From an uncultured Phascolarctobacterium sp. (GTDB taxonomy: Bacteria > Bacillota > Negativicutes > Acidaminococcales > Acidaminococcaceae): DNA of 64,000 nt. How positions within the stretch are numbered: position 1 is the first letter of the stretch; the number at the start of each line of letters is the position of its first letter. Shown here piece by piece: positions 17,224 through 26,400 of this stretch. The stretch covers positions 1 through 64,000 of the forward strand of contig UQZN01000015.1 in assembly GCA_900545535.1 (NCBI GenBank), written 5' to 3'. Position numbers and translations under genes: made by a program. Under the pieces are notes generated by a model that saw only the letters and a program-made list of their open reading frames with translations, was not told where the DNA came from and did no database searches.

Positions 17224-17415
17224 TTAAAAGAATTGCTCAATAAAACCCGGCGGCAGTACGCCAAAAAGATCTGCCAGCATATAGGCCGAAAAAACAGATG
17301 TGACGGCGAAAGCTACTGTATAGGCGATTTCTTTTTTTACAGCGTTGGCATAAAAGCCGCGTACGGAACAGAGAAAAATTAAAACCCAGAAAATTTTTAA
17401 TGTCGTTGGCGTCAT
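17224..17415 (-). CDS. Small membrane protein encoded after iadA
   Basis: This 63-residue protein has two hydrophobic segments (about residues 5-22 and 31-52). It begins 11 bases after the iadA stop codon with an AAAGGAG site in the gap, so translation is well supported and it is the second gene of an iadA operon. I do not recognise a family. A role with dipeptide metabolism or uptake is only a guess from position. Confidence 0.6.
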   Translation of the reverse strand: MTPTTLKIFWVLIFLCSVRGFYANAVKKEIAYTVAFAVTSVFSAYMLADLFGVLPPGFIEQFF

Positions 17416-17426
17416 TATGTACTCCT

Positions 17427-18575
17427 TTAGTTTTCAAAAGTTCCTTTGACAAGAGCCTGCCCTGCATCTACCATCAGGCGGCCTTTGGCAAAAACCTTAT
17501 TTAAAGTCAGGTCGTCGTTCCAAACGATCAGGTCGGCATCTTTGCCGACGGCAACGCGGCCTTTGCTATCCAGCTTCAGAGCGTCGGCAACATTGCAGGT
17601 TATCAGCTGCAGGGCCTTTTCAAAGGGCAGTACGCCGGCTTTGACGATACCCAGCATTTCTTCATATAAATAACGCGGCGCTGCCGCAGTCAAACCAATC
17701 AGTTCATTGTCGACGTTGAATTTGGGCATACTGCCGTTACCGTCGCTACTCAAAGTCAGGCGCTGCAAAGGTACGCCTGCGTCCAAAGCCTGTTTAACGG
17801 CTTCTGGGACAGGGATGGCACTGCCGGTCATGCCGCAGGTCAGATCAATGATGCCGCCCTGCAGAGCAAACTCGATCGCTTGTTTATAAAGCAGGGGGTT
17901 ACGGTTGACATGTGTGGGCCGGAAGACAGTGACAGGCAGTTCGGTAGCTGCCAGAATTTCCAAAACCGGGTCCAGTCCGCGTTTGCCGTCGCCCATATGG
18001 ATATGCAGCACGCCGGCCTTACCGCTCAGCATACCGCCGATACGTGCTTCTGCTGCAAGTTCGGCGTAAGCCTGCGTAGCTGGCATCGAGGAACGGTGAT
18101 CGCTCATAGCGACCTTGCCGCCCAAGATCTTATCGATCAAAACGATATCGCTGCGCAGATTGACGGTGATATGTTTGCTGTCTGCCGGATAGGCGCCGGA
18201 ATAGATCCAGGTAGAAAGGCCTTCTTCTTCCAGACCGCGGGCTTTGGCCAGCAGATTTTCCATACTGCGGGTCACACCGTCGGTACCAAGCAGCCCGATC
18301 ACTGTTGTAGTACCTGCCGTGGTCAGCTGCGACAGCTGGATCTCCGGTACGCGGGTAGCGAAACTGCCTTCACCGCCGCCGCCTGTAATATGGATATGCT
18401 GGTCAATAAAACCGGTAGTAACTTTAGCTCCTCCGGCGTCGAGAACAGTGCAGTCAAAAGGCAGCTCGCCGATCGACGGAGCCATATGCGCGATTATACG
18501 TCCGGACAGCAGGATATCCTGACAGCCTGCGTCGGCAGGAGCGTAAACGTGGGCGTTTTTTATGAGTGTAAACAT
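17427..18575 (-). CDS. iadA: Isoaspartyl (beta-aspartyl) dipeptidase
   Basis: The 382-residue amidohydrolase cleaves isoaspartyl dipeptides from damaged proteins or, in gut bacteria, from diet. Metal ligands are visible in DQHIHITGGGGEGSF, LHIHMG and PTHVNRN, the carboxylated lysine lies in GGKVAMSDHRSS and the late aspartate in SSDGNGS. GGAGG at 18581-18585 on the minus strand selects the ATG at 18575; the longer frame starts upstream of that site. It is the only minus-strand metabolic gene in this half of the window. Confidence 0.93.
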   Translation of the reverse strand: MFTLIKNAHVYAPADAGCQDILLSGRIIAHMAPSIGELPFDCTVLDAGGAKVTTGFIDQHIHITGGGGEGSFATRVPEIQLSQLTTAGTTTVIGLLGTDGVTRSMENLLAKARGLEEEGLSTWIYSGAYPADSKHITVNLRSDIVLIDKILGGKVAMSDHRSSMPATQAYAELAAEARIGGMLSGKAGVLHIHMGDGKRGLDPVLEILAATELPVTVFRPTHVNRNPLLYKQAIEFALQGGIIDLTCGMTGSAIPVPEAVKQALDAGVPLQRLTLSSDGNGSMPKFNVDNELIGLTAAAPRYLYEEMLGIVKAGVLPFEKALQLITCNVADALKLDSKGRVAVGKDADLIVWNDDLTLNKVFAKGRLMVDAGQALVKGTFEN

Positions 18576-18664
18576 AGCTACCTCCATGATATATAAATTA
18601 ACTATTATAAATTCGCTTTAGCTGCTGATAATTCCTGCTGATGGCTGAGATTTTCTGCGGCGAA

Positions 18665-18694
18665 ATGAAAAATCCTGCTGTTTTTGGCAGCAGG
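18665..18694 (-). terminator. Minus-strand hairpin with T run between iadA and the pilin gene
   Basis: CCTGCTG (18674-18680) pairs with CAGCAGG (18688-18694). Read on the minus strand it is followed by ATTTTT. It could stop transcription entering from the tRNA or pilin-antisense side. The rest of 18588-18819 is AT-rich with no gene. Confidence 0.45.
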
Positions 18695-18819
18695 AGTCGT
18701 CAATAATTTTTGATTTGTCTGTAAAAATAATAAAATATCTTATTTTGAAAAATAATATTTACTTTCTGATGAATATATGATTAAATGCAAATAAGAACAT
18801 AGCTTAGGAGCGGATCAAA

Positions 18820-19644
18820 GTGAAAAAACAAAGTGGTTTCACATTAGTGGAATTAGTAATTGTAATAGCAGTGCTGGGAATTTTGGCAGGACTGGCGATA
18901 CCGTATTTTATGGAAGCGCGTGAGGAAGCGGCCAAAAAGGAATGCCTGGCTAATCGAACGCAGATTTTAAGGATGTTCCATGCTCAGCAGGCACAAGGAT
19001 ACAGCGGGGACCTGGAGCATTTTCTAGATGAAGTTATAGAAGAGCCTAATGCTAATAAATATTTTACTTTTGTACCGAAGTGCGCTGATAATGGAGAGTA
19101 TATTGTTGCTGGTGATATTGTGGTCTGCTCAATACCTGAACATAATGACGAAAATATTAATGGCGGCAATTCCAGTAATATGGATGCCATAACAAATAAT
19201 TTTAAAGAATTCCTTGATAAGTATCAGGCGATGACAGACCAGCAACTGAAAGATTTAGGATGGTGGCCAACTTATGCCTCTGGCGCATTAGTAAAAACGA
19301 ATGATGGTTTTAGAGAGGCTTATTATAAAGAAAAAGGAGAATGGCCTAGCGGAGTAGATTTAAATGGTAATACGATTTATTTTAAATTTCACTTAACTGT
19401 GAATGGTAGTTTTCTGACATATGCAAATGGTAATGGTGATTTTAAAAATAGTGGAGATTGGGGCACTAATTATATCTACGATTCTGCAGCTAAAAAATGG
19501 TATTATAATTCCCAAGGGACAAATTTAGGTGGTATTTCCAACAGCATTGATAAAGGTGGTAAAACAGAAGCACAAGTTATAGAAGAAATAAAAAAAGCTG
19601 GATGGACCGAAGTTACCCTTAACGGCAATACCTTCAGCAAATAA
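18820..19644 (+). CDS. Type IV pilin-like protein
   Basis: The 274-residue protein has a textbook class III/type IV prepilin N-terminus: MKKQSG, then FTLVELVIVIAVLGILAGLAIP with Glu at mature position 5. A prepilin peptidase should cut after the Gly. The C-terminal domain (about 35-274) is polar, rich in Asn, Gly and Tyr, and shows no family I know. It starts with GTG behind AGGAG (18806-18810). No assembly ATPase, peptidase or platform gene lies nearby, so it is an orphan that would depend on machinery encoded elsewhere. Its AT-rich composition differs from neighbouring iadA. Confidence 0.85.
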   Translation: MKKQSGFTLVELVIVIAVLGILAGLAIPYFMEAREEAAKKECLANRTQILRMFHAQQAQGYSGDLEHFLDEVIEEPNANKYFTFVPKCADNGEYIVAGDIVVCSIPEHNDENINGGNSSNMDAITNNFKEFLDKYQAMTDQQLKDLGWWPTYASGALVKTNDGFREAYYKEKGEWPSGVDLNGNTIYFKFHLTVNGSFLTYANGNGDFKNSGDWGTNYIYDSAAKKWYYNSQGTNLGGISNSIDKGGKTEAQVIEEIKKAGWTEVTLNGNTFSK

Positions 19645-19674
19645 CATCTTTGCATAACTGACTAAGTAATAATT

Positions 19675-19716
19675 ACAAAACAGGCATTGTTTCATATGAA
19701 ACAATGCCTGTTTTGT
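19675..19716. terminator. 42-bp perfect palindrome, terminator of the pilin gene
   Basis: The two 21-base halves, 19675-19695 and 19696-19716, are exact inverted copies with no spacer, beginning ACAAAACAGG and ending CCTGTTTTGT. It can form a terminator in both directions. Confidence 0.75.
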
Positions 19717-19745
19717 ATATAGTCCGCCAACATAACAATAAAGTA

Positions 19746-19781
19746 AAAAAGCCTTTCTTCTTTTGTGAAGAAAGGCTTTTG
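19746..19781 (-). terminator. Terminator of the tRNA operon
   Basis: AAAAGCCTTTCTTC pairs with GAAGAAAGGCTTTT; on the minus strand a run of T follows, just after tRNA-Phe. Confidence 0.8.
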
Positions 19782-19789
19782 CGTTTTTG

Positions 19790-19865
19790 TGGTGCCTCAG
19801 CACAGAATCGAACTGTGGACACAAGGATTTTCAGTCCTTTGCTCTACCAACTGAGCTACCGAGGC
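19790..19865 (-). tRNA. tRNA-Phe (GAA)
   Basis: The 76-nt cloverleaf on the minus strand starts GCCTCGGTAGCTC. The anticodon loop is CTGAAAA, the T arm contains GTTCGATTC and the CCA end is encoded. Confidence 0.96.
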
Positions 19866-19870
19866 AAAAA

Positions 19871-19947
19871 TGGCGACCCGGATGGGACTCGAACCCACGA
19901 CCTCCGCCGTGACAGGGCGGCATTCTAACCAACTGAACCACCGGGCC
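19871..19947 (-). tRNA. tRNA-Asp (GTC)
   Basis: The 77-nt minus-strand cloverleaf starts GGCCCGGTGGTTC. The anticodon loop is CTGTCAC, GTTCGAGTC is in the T arm and CCA is encoded. Confidence 0.96.
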
Positions 19948-19986
19948 ATTGGTGGGGGCTACATAAACTTCTGCCAAAATAAAAAA

Positions 19987-20062
19987 TGGTGGGCGCTGAC
20001 GGGATCGAACCGCCGACATTCTGCTTGTAAGGCAGACGCTCTCCCAGCTGAGCTAAGCGCCC
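19987..20062 (-). tRNA. tRNA-Val (TAC)
   Basis: The 76-nt minus-strand cloverleaf starts GGGCGCTTAGCTC. The anticodon loop is CTTACAA, GTTCGATCC is in the T arm and CCA is encoded. Confidence 0.96.
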
Positions 20063-20065
20063 GAA

Positions 20066-20140
20066 TGGTGACCGGTGGGGGAATCGAACCCCCGATACCG
20101 CCGTGAAAGGGCGGTGTCTTAACCGCTTGACCAACCGGCC
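20066..20140 (-). tRNA. tRNA-Glu (TTC)
   Basis: The 75-nt minus-strand cloverleaf starts GGCCGGTTGGTC. The anticodon loop is CTTTCAC, GTTCGATTC is in the T arm and CCA is encoded. Confidence 0.96.
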
Positions 20141-20145
20141 AATTT

Positions 20146-20221
20146 TGGTGACCCATGTAGGCCTCGAACCTACGACACCCTGATTAAGAGTCAGGTGCTC
20201 TACCAACTGAGCTAATGGGCC
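20146..20221 (-). tRNA. tRNA-Lys (CTT)
   Basis: The 76-nt minus-strand cloverleaf starts GGCCCATTAGCTC. The anticodon loop is CTCTTAA, GTTCGAGGC is in the T arm and CCA is encoded. It is the promoter-proximal tRNA of the five. Confidence 0.96.
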
Positions 20222-20240
20222 GTCGTAATGTTGCTTATAT

Positions 20241-20269
20241 AGAATACACGAAAACAAGCTATTTTGCAA
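20241..20269 (-). promoter_or_regulatory. Promoter of the five-tRNA operon
   Basis: On the minus strand TTGCAA (20264-20269) and TATTCT (20241-20246) are 17 bases apart, about 20 bases before tRNA-Lys. Confidence 0.75.
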
Positions 20270-20379
20270 GTATTTTTTTTATTCCCTGTACTTGAAATTT
20301 ACGAATTGGATTCCATAAACAATATAACAACGTATACAAATTAATAAATTAACATTTAAAACAATTTATTAGCCTATAG

Positions 20380-20408
20380 TTTACAAGTAAAAATTTTTCT
20401 GCTAGTAT
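20380..20408 (+). promoter_or_regulatory. Likely promoter of the autotransporter gene
   Basis: TTTACA (20380-20385) and TAGTAT (20403-20408) are separated by 17 bases in a very AT-rich region. Confidence 0.55.
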
Positions 20409-20462
20409 TCGTAGTGGGGAAAAGTTTTTTAGGGGAATATTTCAAATTAGGGGGTAAAAAAA

Positions 20463-23400
20463 TTGAAAAAGAGAGGGTTTGTTTCAAAAAAGATGCTGGC
20501 ACTTACAGTGCTGGCCTGTTTAAGGTTGGGCAATAACGCTTATGGCGCAGAAGTTCCAGCTATTAGTATTACACCAGGTAGTAACAGTAGTCCGCATTTA
20601 ACTATTTCCAGTGGTTCTAATACGCTTGATCTAACCCAAGGCGGCTTTAGTGGCATCGAAGAGGGCAAGCATGTAGAAAGGGCGGTCTATGACTCGGGCG
20701 ATACGATAAATAAACTGTTTGCCGATACCTATGCAGAATCTTATGGGGCCTATAAAAAGGCTGCCGATGCCTACGAGCTGGCTTTAGCTGCGTTTCATGA
20801 TGACGAAACCTCGTCGGAATTGGAAGCGGCAAGGGACGAGGCTCTGCTCAAACTACAGCAGCAAGAAAAGGCCTTGAATGACGTCTGCAGCGATCCGAGC
20901 AATAAACTGGTGATGTCTGCTGAAGATGTAAAAAAAATATTTGAGAGCCCCGCAGGTGAAGTTCTGCAGTATTCGCGGGGGGAGGAAACCTATAAAGACG
21001 CTATTTCCGGTAAAGAGCTGCAGATAAATGTTAAAAAGGATCTGGTTTACAGCCAAAATGACTTAGGTTTGCCGGAAAGCCCGATCACGATCAGTTACGA
21101 TAAGCCGACTTCGGATGATCCGGTGAATGACCCGCAGCAGCATGACAATCTGCATGTCGTGAAGGTCACTGGCAGCGGTACTGTTTTGAATGTAGATGGT
21201 GACGGCGATCCTGCTACTGTTTATGAGTTAAATGCTGTTTCTAAAAACGGGTCCGGTGTTTTTGACGTTAGTGATGGCGCCGAACTGAATTTGAATACTT
21301 CTATTTCTTACAAGACAGGCGGCAGCGAAGACGTTGGCACCGAATTTAAAGATACCAGTAAAAGTATTTCATCAAGTATGGTCAAAGGTAATGTTACCTG
21401 GGGCGGTATAGTTTCGACACCGTTCGGCGATTTTGATATTCATGATGCCAAAAGCGCTAATGAGTATAATGATGCGCTGATCAAATTTATCCAGAAAGAT
21501 GAAAAGACCCGGCTGATGAACCAGGAACAGGTGCAGGCTTTTTATGATCAATGGGCCGGCCAAATGTATACGATCACCGGCGAGGTCGATGCCAGTTATA
21601 AGTATAACTGGGATCAGCAGAAGCTGCAGGAGATTGCAGAGAAGTCTATCAAAGACGGCGATATTGGAACTGCTTCCACCAGTAAAAATTATTTTGTCGG
21701 GGTGCATGATTCCAATTCTGTGATCAATATCAAAGAAGGCGTAGTCATTGATGGCAATAACAGCGGCGGTACGATCATCAAAGGTGATTTTGCCGGGGCC
21801 GGCGGGGCAGGTAATAATACCCTGAATGTCAATGGTACGCTTAAAGGCGCGACAACGGCTGTCAATGCTGTAAATATGGATATTAATGTCAGTGCGACCG
21901 GTCAAATAAAAGGTTCGATCATCCTGGATAAAGGTAAGATCAAAAACGAGGGTGAGATCGGTAATACTACGATCGCAAATGGCATTTTGGAGAACACTAA
22001 TAAAGTCAACGGTTATGTCAGTGCCAGTAACAGCGCTGTAACTAATGACGGCGAGATCACCGGCAGCGTCAGCGGTACTAATGGCAGTACGCTGCTCAAT
22101 ACCAGCGCTGCTGTGATCAAGGGCGATGTGTCTTTTTCAGGAAAAGATTCTGGCGGAATTGCTTCCAAGATCAAAAACGAGGGTACGATCAACGGCAGTA
22201 TCAGCGTTACAGACGGGGCTAAGATCACTAATGCCAGCGATGTCGTTGGCAGCGGGAGAACAGTAGTTACGGTCAAAGACGACTCCAATTATGAAGGGAC
22301 GAACGATTCCAATATCTATATCGGTTATACCAGCAAAGACCAGTGGGACGATCCGTTAACGCCGAAAGTCGCAGTGCCGAATATCAGCGGCGACATCAGC
22401 AGACCGTATACCGGGATCAATATCGAAGGCGGTTCTTTTGATAATGCGGGTACGATCTATATCGCCGGCAGCCAGGTAAATGTAGTAGGTGTTCGTATCA
22501 GTGGTAATGCCGTTTATCAGGATCATGCCGGTGCGGAGATCATTTTAAATAAAGAGCAGGATCGGAATGGCCTGGATGCAAGTAGGGCTAATAACAATAC
22601 GGCGATCCTGGTCGAAAATATTAAAGACTATACCACTAAACCGGTAGAGATCAACAGCAGCATCACTTTGAACGATGTTGGCGGTACGGGGTTAGAGGTC
22701 AGGAATTATGCAGATGTTACTTTAAAAGGTGATGTCAATCTTAATTCTGAATCTGGCGGCGTTACTTACGGTGTTTTTGTTGACGGCTCGCATCCGGAGG
22801 AAGATAATCCGGACACAGGTACACCCAAGCTTACACTGGTAGACAGCAATATCAATATCAATACGGACAAGGGTATCGGCCTGCATATCCGTAATGGCGG
22901 TGTTGCTTCTATCGAAGGTACGTCGCAGATCACTTTCGCCGCAGATAAAAAGAAACAGATCGGCGTGCTGCTGTCCGGTAATGTCAGTGAATCGAATTTA
23001 AACTACAAGTCAGACCAAGAGTTGTTGGTCAAAGGTGAAGAATCAGTTTTGTTCAGAGTCGAAAGAGGCGCGACATTTGATGTTGGCGCGTTGTTAAATA
23101 ACGATCCAATGAATCCAGCAAAAATCGCTTTGGATTCTAATAATTCTGATAAATCTTCGCTGTTTGTAGCGACAGGCGGCGCCACATTAGGTAATACAAA
23201 CAAAACCCAGCTGACGATCGATAAAGTGGAGATGATCATCAGCGGTAAGGACAGTATGGGTATCAGGGTCGAAGGCGGCGCGCAGGCTACGATCGGCAAA
23301 GATACGCAGATCAAACTGAGCGGGAAGAATAACGTTGTCGCCAAAGTCGACGGTCATTATTATGATCTGGACGGCGAGCATCAAAGTGCTAATGATGGTG

Positions 23401-26400
23401 CTTCCCAGCTGACCAGCAGCCTGACGCTCACTAATGATAATTTCCAGGGAGCTGCAGAGGATTCGATCGGTTATCATGTCTTGAACGGCGGTAAGCTGAT
23501 CCATGACGGGACGATCGATTTTTCGACCAATGATAACCAGTTGATCGGTGTATTGCTGACGAACGGCGGGCAGCTGGAATCGAAAAAGAATTCCAAAATC
23601 GAGGTCAACGGTACGGCAGTCAAGATCGTCGGCGCTAATTCGACCGCGACTATCAATAATGAAGGCGGCGGCAGTGGTCCGTTGATCCATGCTACTGACG
23701 GTACGGCTGCTTATCAGTTAACTGATAATGCTAAATTAAAGCTGACCGGCAGCGGTTTGACGCAGGCTGATAAAAGTGCGCACGCGATTCTGATTGATGC
23801 CGGTTCTTCCCAAAGTGTTGTGACGCTGGAGGACGCTAAGCTGAAGGCGACCGGTACCGGCAGCGGTATCGAAAATGCAGGCAATGCTACGAACATCACG
23901 CTGAAGAAAGCTGAGATAGAAGTCAATAACGGCGCCGGTATCCATTCAGCAGTAGGATTTTCGCCCAGTTCCGACAGCCAAAGCGGCGTGATCAATGTGG
24001 AAGGTAACGGTACAGGTATTTTATTTGAAAATATGGATGGGTCGATGACTGATAACGCCATTACCTTTACCCAGGCCAAGGGTCTGGTAGTCAATGTTAA
24101 AGGGGCCAATGGCAACGGCATTGTCGCCAATACCAGTAAGGCTGTTAATACGACCGGTTCGGTCAATGTGATCGATGCGAACGGCGGCGCGGCCTTAGAA
24201 GTAAAAGGTACTACGAGCAAGGTAGCCCAGGGCGGTAATCTGTATTCGGCTTCGCAAAGCAGCGCGATCGTGGAACTGAGTGATTCGGTCAACGCATTTA
24301 CCAATTCCGGTGAAATGCTCTTCGGCGAATTTACGCCGAAGACTAATAACGGTTTTGATTTTACGGCGGATGCTGCTACTGACCAAATCGCGCTGACTAA
24401 AACCGGCACAACTACTATCGACTTCACTAACAGTAACAGTGGCAAGATCAATGGTGTGGTCAGCTTAACGGCGGCAAACGGCACTGACGGCAACAGCGTT
24501 ACTTTAACAGCAGTCAGCCAGGGCAATGAATTTATTACCGGCAGCGGCAACGACACTTTTACAGTGAGCAAGATCACAGGCAGCGATAAAGATGGAGTGA
24601 CTAAACAGTTTAACAGCCTGGACGGAGGCGCCGGCGCCGATGAGCTGACCATTAACGGCGGTTCTGACTATACTGTGACTAATGCCGATACTATTAAAAA
24701 TATCGAGCAGATCAGTATAACTGGCAGCAGTAAACTGACGCTGGACAAGGTGCTGCCCAACGGCACGGATACTTTTGGTATCAGCGGCGACAGTACGCTG
24801 CATTATAATATCGCTGACAGCAAAATTGGCAGCAGCGCTTTTGCCAAACAGGTAGAGGGAGCAGGTCTCTTTACTGTTGAGGGTAAACCAGCGCAAGCCA
24901 GTGATAATCTGAACTTTGATTTTGGTACTAAACAAACTGGATTTAATGGTACCTTTGAAACGATCAACGTCAGCTTTGATTTAAAAGGCGTCAATCAGCA
25001 GTCGCTGGTCAACGCAACGCTGAGAGGCAGTGCGAACAGTACGATCAACGTAGGCACAGGTGAGCAGAACGTGAAAGGCGTACATATGAACGGCGCCGAT
25101 TTCGTTTTTGACGATATCACCCCGGATGCTCTGACTGATAATAATCATGTTATGCTGGCCGATAGTAATATTAAGACCGATACTTTAACTTTAAGCAGCG
25201 GTACGGTGATCGTCGATGTAGCGGATATCAAGAACCCTGTACATCCGGATACGCTGGACAGCAACAAAGAATCACTTTTGAAACATGATGATGCTAACAG
25301 ATATATACAGCTTATTCAGGCTAAGGATGTAGCCAACTCACAAAACATCAACCAAATCAATATCGTTGACAGTAACAACATGCCTCTGGCGACAACAGCT
25401 GTTGATGTAAATCAGAATGATAAAAAAGTAGCAAATGCCAAATATGGCATTACGGCGGCCGTAATTACCGATAAAGTTGGCAGTAATTATGAAAACGGCC
25501 TGTATGCTACGATCGGCCTGACAGAGATCGAACTGTTGGAACAAGAAGAAACTGCCGGCAATGCTTTACGGCTGAATGCTTTTGGTGAAGATGAAGCTGA
25601 AGCCAGAACCCTGTCTGCTAAACTGACAGGTGCTGGCGATGTTGTCATTACCGGCGAGAAGGAAGTTATTCTGCGTAACGATATGGGCAGCACTTATACG
25701 GGCAAGACTATCGTCGATGCCAATGCTGCTTTGAAAACTGGTGCGCATGGCTCCTTTGGCGCTACTTCGGAATTAGTGCTGCAGGCTAACAGCAACACTG
25801 ATCTGAACGGTCAGCAGGAAACAGTTGGCGCGCTGACAGCTGACGCCAGCTCGGTGCTTGACCTGAACGGCGGCACTTTGACGATCGGTACGGCGCAGAA
25901 CACCGGTAACAAGGATTCTTACAGTAACGGCAGTTTAAAAGGCAGCGGTACTTTAAATGTCAAAGATACCAATCTGTATGTTGATGGTGCCAACAATGAT
26001 CTGAGCGCGGCCGTCAATAATAACGGTACCAGCCAGATCTTTGTGGAACAGGGCGACAGCCTTGGAACAGGCGTGATCACTATGAGCGACACCAGTAAAC
26101 TGGTTGCCGATATCGACAGTGACACCAGCTTTACCAATAGCTTTGCTGCCGGTGACGCCACAGCTTCGCTGGTCAAAAACGGCAGCGGTACGCTGACCTT
26201 TAATGCCGATCAGGCTGCTTATGAAGCTAAAACAGAAATGAACGGCGGTAAACTGGTCTTTGACGGCGGCGATGTTGCTTCGCAGGAGATCGACATCAAT
26301 GGCGGACTTTTGATAGCCAACGAGGGCACTCAATTTGCCGGTGTGATCAATAACGATGCGGTGATGGTAGCGTTGAAAGATACCCGTGTCAATAATGATT

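Noticed and set aside
17880..18596. A 238-codon plus-strand frame
   Set aside because: It is opposite iadA, whose metal-binding motifs are intact.
19704..20269. Several short open frames
   Set aside because: They are translations of the tRNA genes and their complements.
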